A stretch of DNA of 21,186 bases from Nemertoderma westbladi (Eukaryota; Xenacoelomorpha; Nemertodermatida; Nemertodermatidae): the NCBI GenBank assembly GCA_032718475.1, contig JAUCBJ010005118.1:1-21186 (forward strand). The letters run 5' to 3'. The notes beneath the pieces were generated by a model. It saw only the letters and a list, made by a program, of their open reading frames with translations, searched no databases and was not told the origin of the DNA. Shown one piece after another: positions 19,094 to 21,186 of the stretch (position 1 is the first letter of the stretch; the number at the start of each line of letters is the position of its first letter). The position numbers were made by a program, and so were the translations under genes.

Positions 19094-19926
19094 TACACCA
19101 TGACCCGTAATATAGTGTCATTTTCTGATGAAACGGACCCCCCCCCCAAATTTTTCTACAAATCTTTATCATATTGCTTGAAATTTGAAACACAACTAGT
19201 TCAACTCACTGTGGTTGTTACCATGAAGCCGGAATTTTCGATTTCGCCTTTAAATTTTATTTAAAAGCGTTTTAAAAAGTGTCTTTTGCGAAATCGCACC
19301 CTCCGTATCGTGGCCATTCTTCACATTAGTCGTAATTTTTTCATATCATTAAGAAGCTTGCGTTCCAAGGATTCCAAATATGTAATAATGTTTGAATTTC
19401 GTTGAGAAACAGCTGAGAAATAGGCGTTTAAAGATTGCAAGAATTATTGTTCGCTGCAAGCCATTTATTCTATTTAATAAATACACAAATTTCTAGAACG
19501 TGTTATTTATTTTATGAGTTGGTGGGCAACAGCGGAATGGCTATACGATATCTATATCGCATAGCTAATCATACATAAACAAATTGTTCCAGAATATTGC
19601 GTATTTATTAAATAGAATAAATGGCCTGCAGTGAACAATAATTCTTGCAATCTTTGAATGCCTATTTCTGTTTATCAACGAAATTCAGACATTGTTACAT
19701 ATTTGGAATCCTTGCAACGCAAGCTTTCTATTGATGTGAAAAAATAACGACTAAAGTGAAGAATGGCAATGATACAGAGGGTGCGATTTCGCAAAAGACA
19801 CCTTTTTAAAACGCTTATAAATAAAATTTAAGAAATCGAAAATTCCGGCTTCATGGTAACAACCACGGTGAGTTGAACTTGTGGTGATTCAAATTTCAAG
19901 CAGTATGATACAAGATTTGTAGAAAA

Positions 19927-19958
<32 letters not shown>

Positions 19959-20010
19959 GCTCCGTGTCATCAGAAAATGACACTACATGTATATTACGGG
20001 TCATGGTGTA
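19094..20010. mobile_element. Large palindromic foldback element, about 0.9 kb
   Basis: The ends TACACCATGACCCGTAATAT and, inverted at the right, ATATTACGGGTCATGGTGTA are near-perfect. The arms of about 410-430 bp (19094-19501 and 19580-20010) pair along their length, for example GTGGTTGTTACCATGAAGCC with GGCTTCATGGTAACAACCAC, and TTCTATTTAATAAATAC with GTATTTATTAAATAGAA. A spacer of about 80 bp lies at the centre. Homopolymers occupy matching sites in the arms: C9 on the left, 30 G (19930-19959) on the right. No transposase. Confidence 0.9.
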
Positions 20011-20083
20011 AATAATGTTGGTAATTAAATTCAAGAAAATAATAAGTTAAACAAATGAAATAAATAAAATAAATCAAAGAAAA

Positions 20084-20151
20084 CAAACAGACAGACGGGC
20101 AGAGACAGACGGACGGAGACAGGCGGACGGATACAGACGGACGGAGACAGA
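20084..20151. repeat. CAGACGGACGGAGA-type minisatellite
   Basis: Short tandem array of CAGACGGACGGAGA, CAGGCGGACGGATA and related units, about five copies, beside the right end of the foldback element. Confidence 0.85.
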
Positions 20152-20239
20152 CCAATATTACATTTGAACCTATATTAATGACAAGTGTGTGCTGAGGACA
20201 TCGCTCACTAATCGTGGCTCGCCCACATTGTAATATTAT

Positions 20240-20342
20240 TAAACGCCGGGGGCGTTTTATTCGGGGAAGGCGTTTAAGTTGCTAATTTGATGGTAAGGGG
20301 CAATTATTCGAGTGGGGGCTCTTATTCGAGTAAATACGGTAT
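20240..20342. mobile_element. Right part of the TIR element
   Basis: Begins AACGCCGGGGGCGTTTTATT and ends GGGGGCTCTTATTCGAGTAA plus ATACGGT. It is the mirror of the end at 18933. Confidence 0.65.
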
Positions 20343-20531
20343 GTATTAATAAGCCAACACTCATATCTACTGTATATGTTATGGCTATAAATCAATTAGA
20401 ACTACCGTTACTATGATCAAACTGTAATTTTCTTTTCTTTTTTATTTTAATTCTTATTTTCTTGTAATTCCATTTCCGTATAAGCTTATATCCTTAGTAA
20501 AAGACGTAATATATGGAAGCACTATAGGTAA

Positions 20532-21047
20532 TACACCATATGACCCGTAATATAGTGTCATTTTCTGATGACACGCCCCCCCCCCCCCCAAAAAAAAAAT
20601 TTTTTTTTTTTTCTACAGATCTTTATCATATTGCATGAAATTTGAAACACAACTAGTTCCACACACCGTGGTTGTTAACATGAAGCCGACATTTTCGATT
20701 TTGCCTTTACATTTTTTTTATAAGCGTTTTAAAAAAGTGTCCTTTGCGAAATTGCACATCTCGTATCATTGCGTTGCGAGGATTCCAAATATGTAACAAT
20801 ATCTGATTTTCGTTGAGAAACAGCTGAGATATAAGCGTTCAAAGATTGCAAGAACTATTGTTCGCTGCAGGCCATTTATTCTATTTAATAAATACACAAA
20901 ATTCTAGAACGTGTTATTTATTTTATGAGTTGGTAGGTAACAGCGGTATGCCTATACAATATCTATATTTAGTAGCTAATTTAATTATACATAAACAAAT
21001 TGTTCCAGAACACTGTATATTTATTAAATAGAATAAATGGCCTGCAG
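20532..21047. mobile_element. Second copy of the foldback element, right arm truncated
   Basis: It starts TACACCATATGACCCGTAAT and follows the left arm of the element at 19094, including the homopolymer site (here C13-14 A10 T12 at about 20576-20611). It then passes through the central spacer into the right arm as far as GAATAAATGGCCTGCAG, where similarity stops. A 61-codon frame inside it is fortuitous. Confidence 0.85.
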
Positions 21048-21186
21048 AAATGGCCTAAGATTTTTGCTAACGAGGTTTTCCTGGTCGCTGATTTCATTTG
21101 GGAGGTCAGTTTTCAATATTTAATGAAATCTAGTTAGTCTCTATATCGTCTGTCGGTCTATCTGACTGTCCGACTCCAACAGTCTG
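21048..21186. other. Window end, no gene
   Basis: Includes a CTGTCGGTCTATCTGACTGTCC low-complexity stretch similar in style to the GACGGACG array at 20084; otherwise nothing seen. Confidence 0.4.

Noticed and set aside
19828-20034. Minus-strand frame with a proline run
   Set aside because: Formed by the 30-G tract and the foldback arm; not a gene.

Overview
The window is animal (metazoan) nuclear DNA. It is AT-rich and dense in interspersed repeats, and its only gene is split into small exons with GT-AG introns in matching phases. The palindromic octamer TAGGCCTA occurs seven times, and there are many foldback elements, a tRNA-derived SINE and non-LTR retrotransposon pieces. This points to a marine invertebrate, perhaps an echinoderm or related deuterostome, but the phylum is inference.

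One gene runs along the + strand for about 18 kb. Nine exons (822-979, 2253-2407, 2514-2686, 4260-4376, 7017-7256, 10836-10968, 11972-12045, 18589-18669, 18730-18818) join with perfect phase agreement. They encode 405 residues ending at a TAA, followed about 40 nt later by AATAAA. Only the signal-peptide/start exon was not found. The product is a nicotinic-receptor-like pentameric ligand-gated ion channel subunit: N-terminal helix, beta-sandwich ligand domain, M1-M3, short cytoplasmic loop and M4. It is divergent. Both Cys-loop cysteines are absent although the FPFD core remains, the acetylcholine aromatic box is not conserved, and the pore helix M2 has Asn at 9' and Glu at 15'.

The most striking feature is intron 7 (12046-18588). 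About 6.5 kb of it is a minisatellite built from the exon-intron junction itself. Each ~31-bp unit is the last bases of exon 7, a strong 5' splice site (GTAAGT) and a potential 3' splice site (TTCAG). The real donor lies in the first unit and the real acceptor in the last. Both flanking exons carry AATGA in the same reading frame, which suggests how the array arose.

The other introns hold mobile DNA. Intron 2 has a decayed non-LTR fragment (1580-2170). Intron 5 (4377-7016) has a non-LTR fragment split by an hAT-like element, and a small MITE. Intron 6 (7257-10835) has two foldback elements, a SINE with 13-bp target duplications and a truncated reverse transcriptase copy with 11-bp target duplications. 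Downstream of the gene (18900-21186) lie a ~0.9 kb foldback element, a second truncated copy of it, pieces of a TIR element and simple repeats. All six-frame ORFs over 60 codons outside the receptor and retroelement fragments look like chance or repeat-derived frames.
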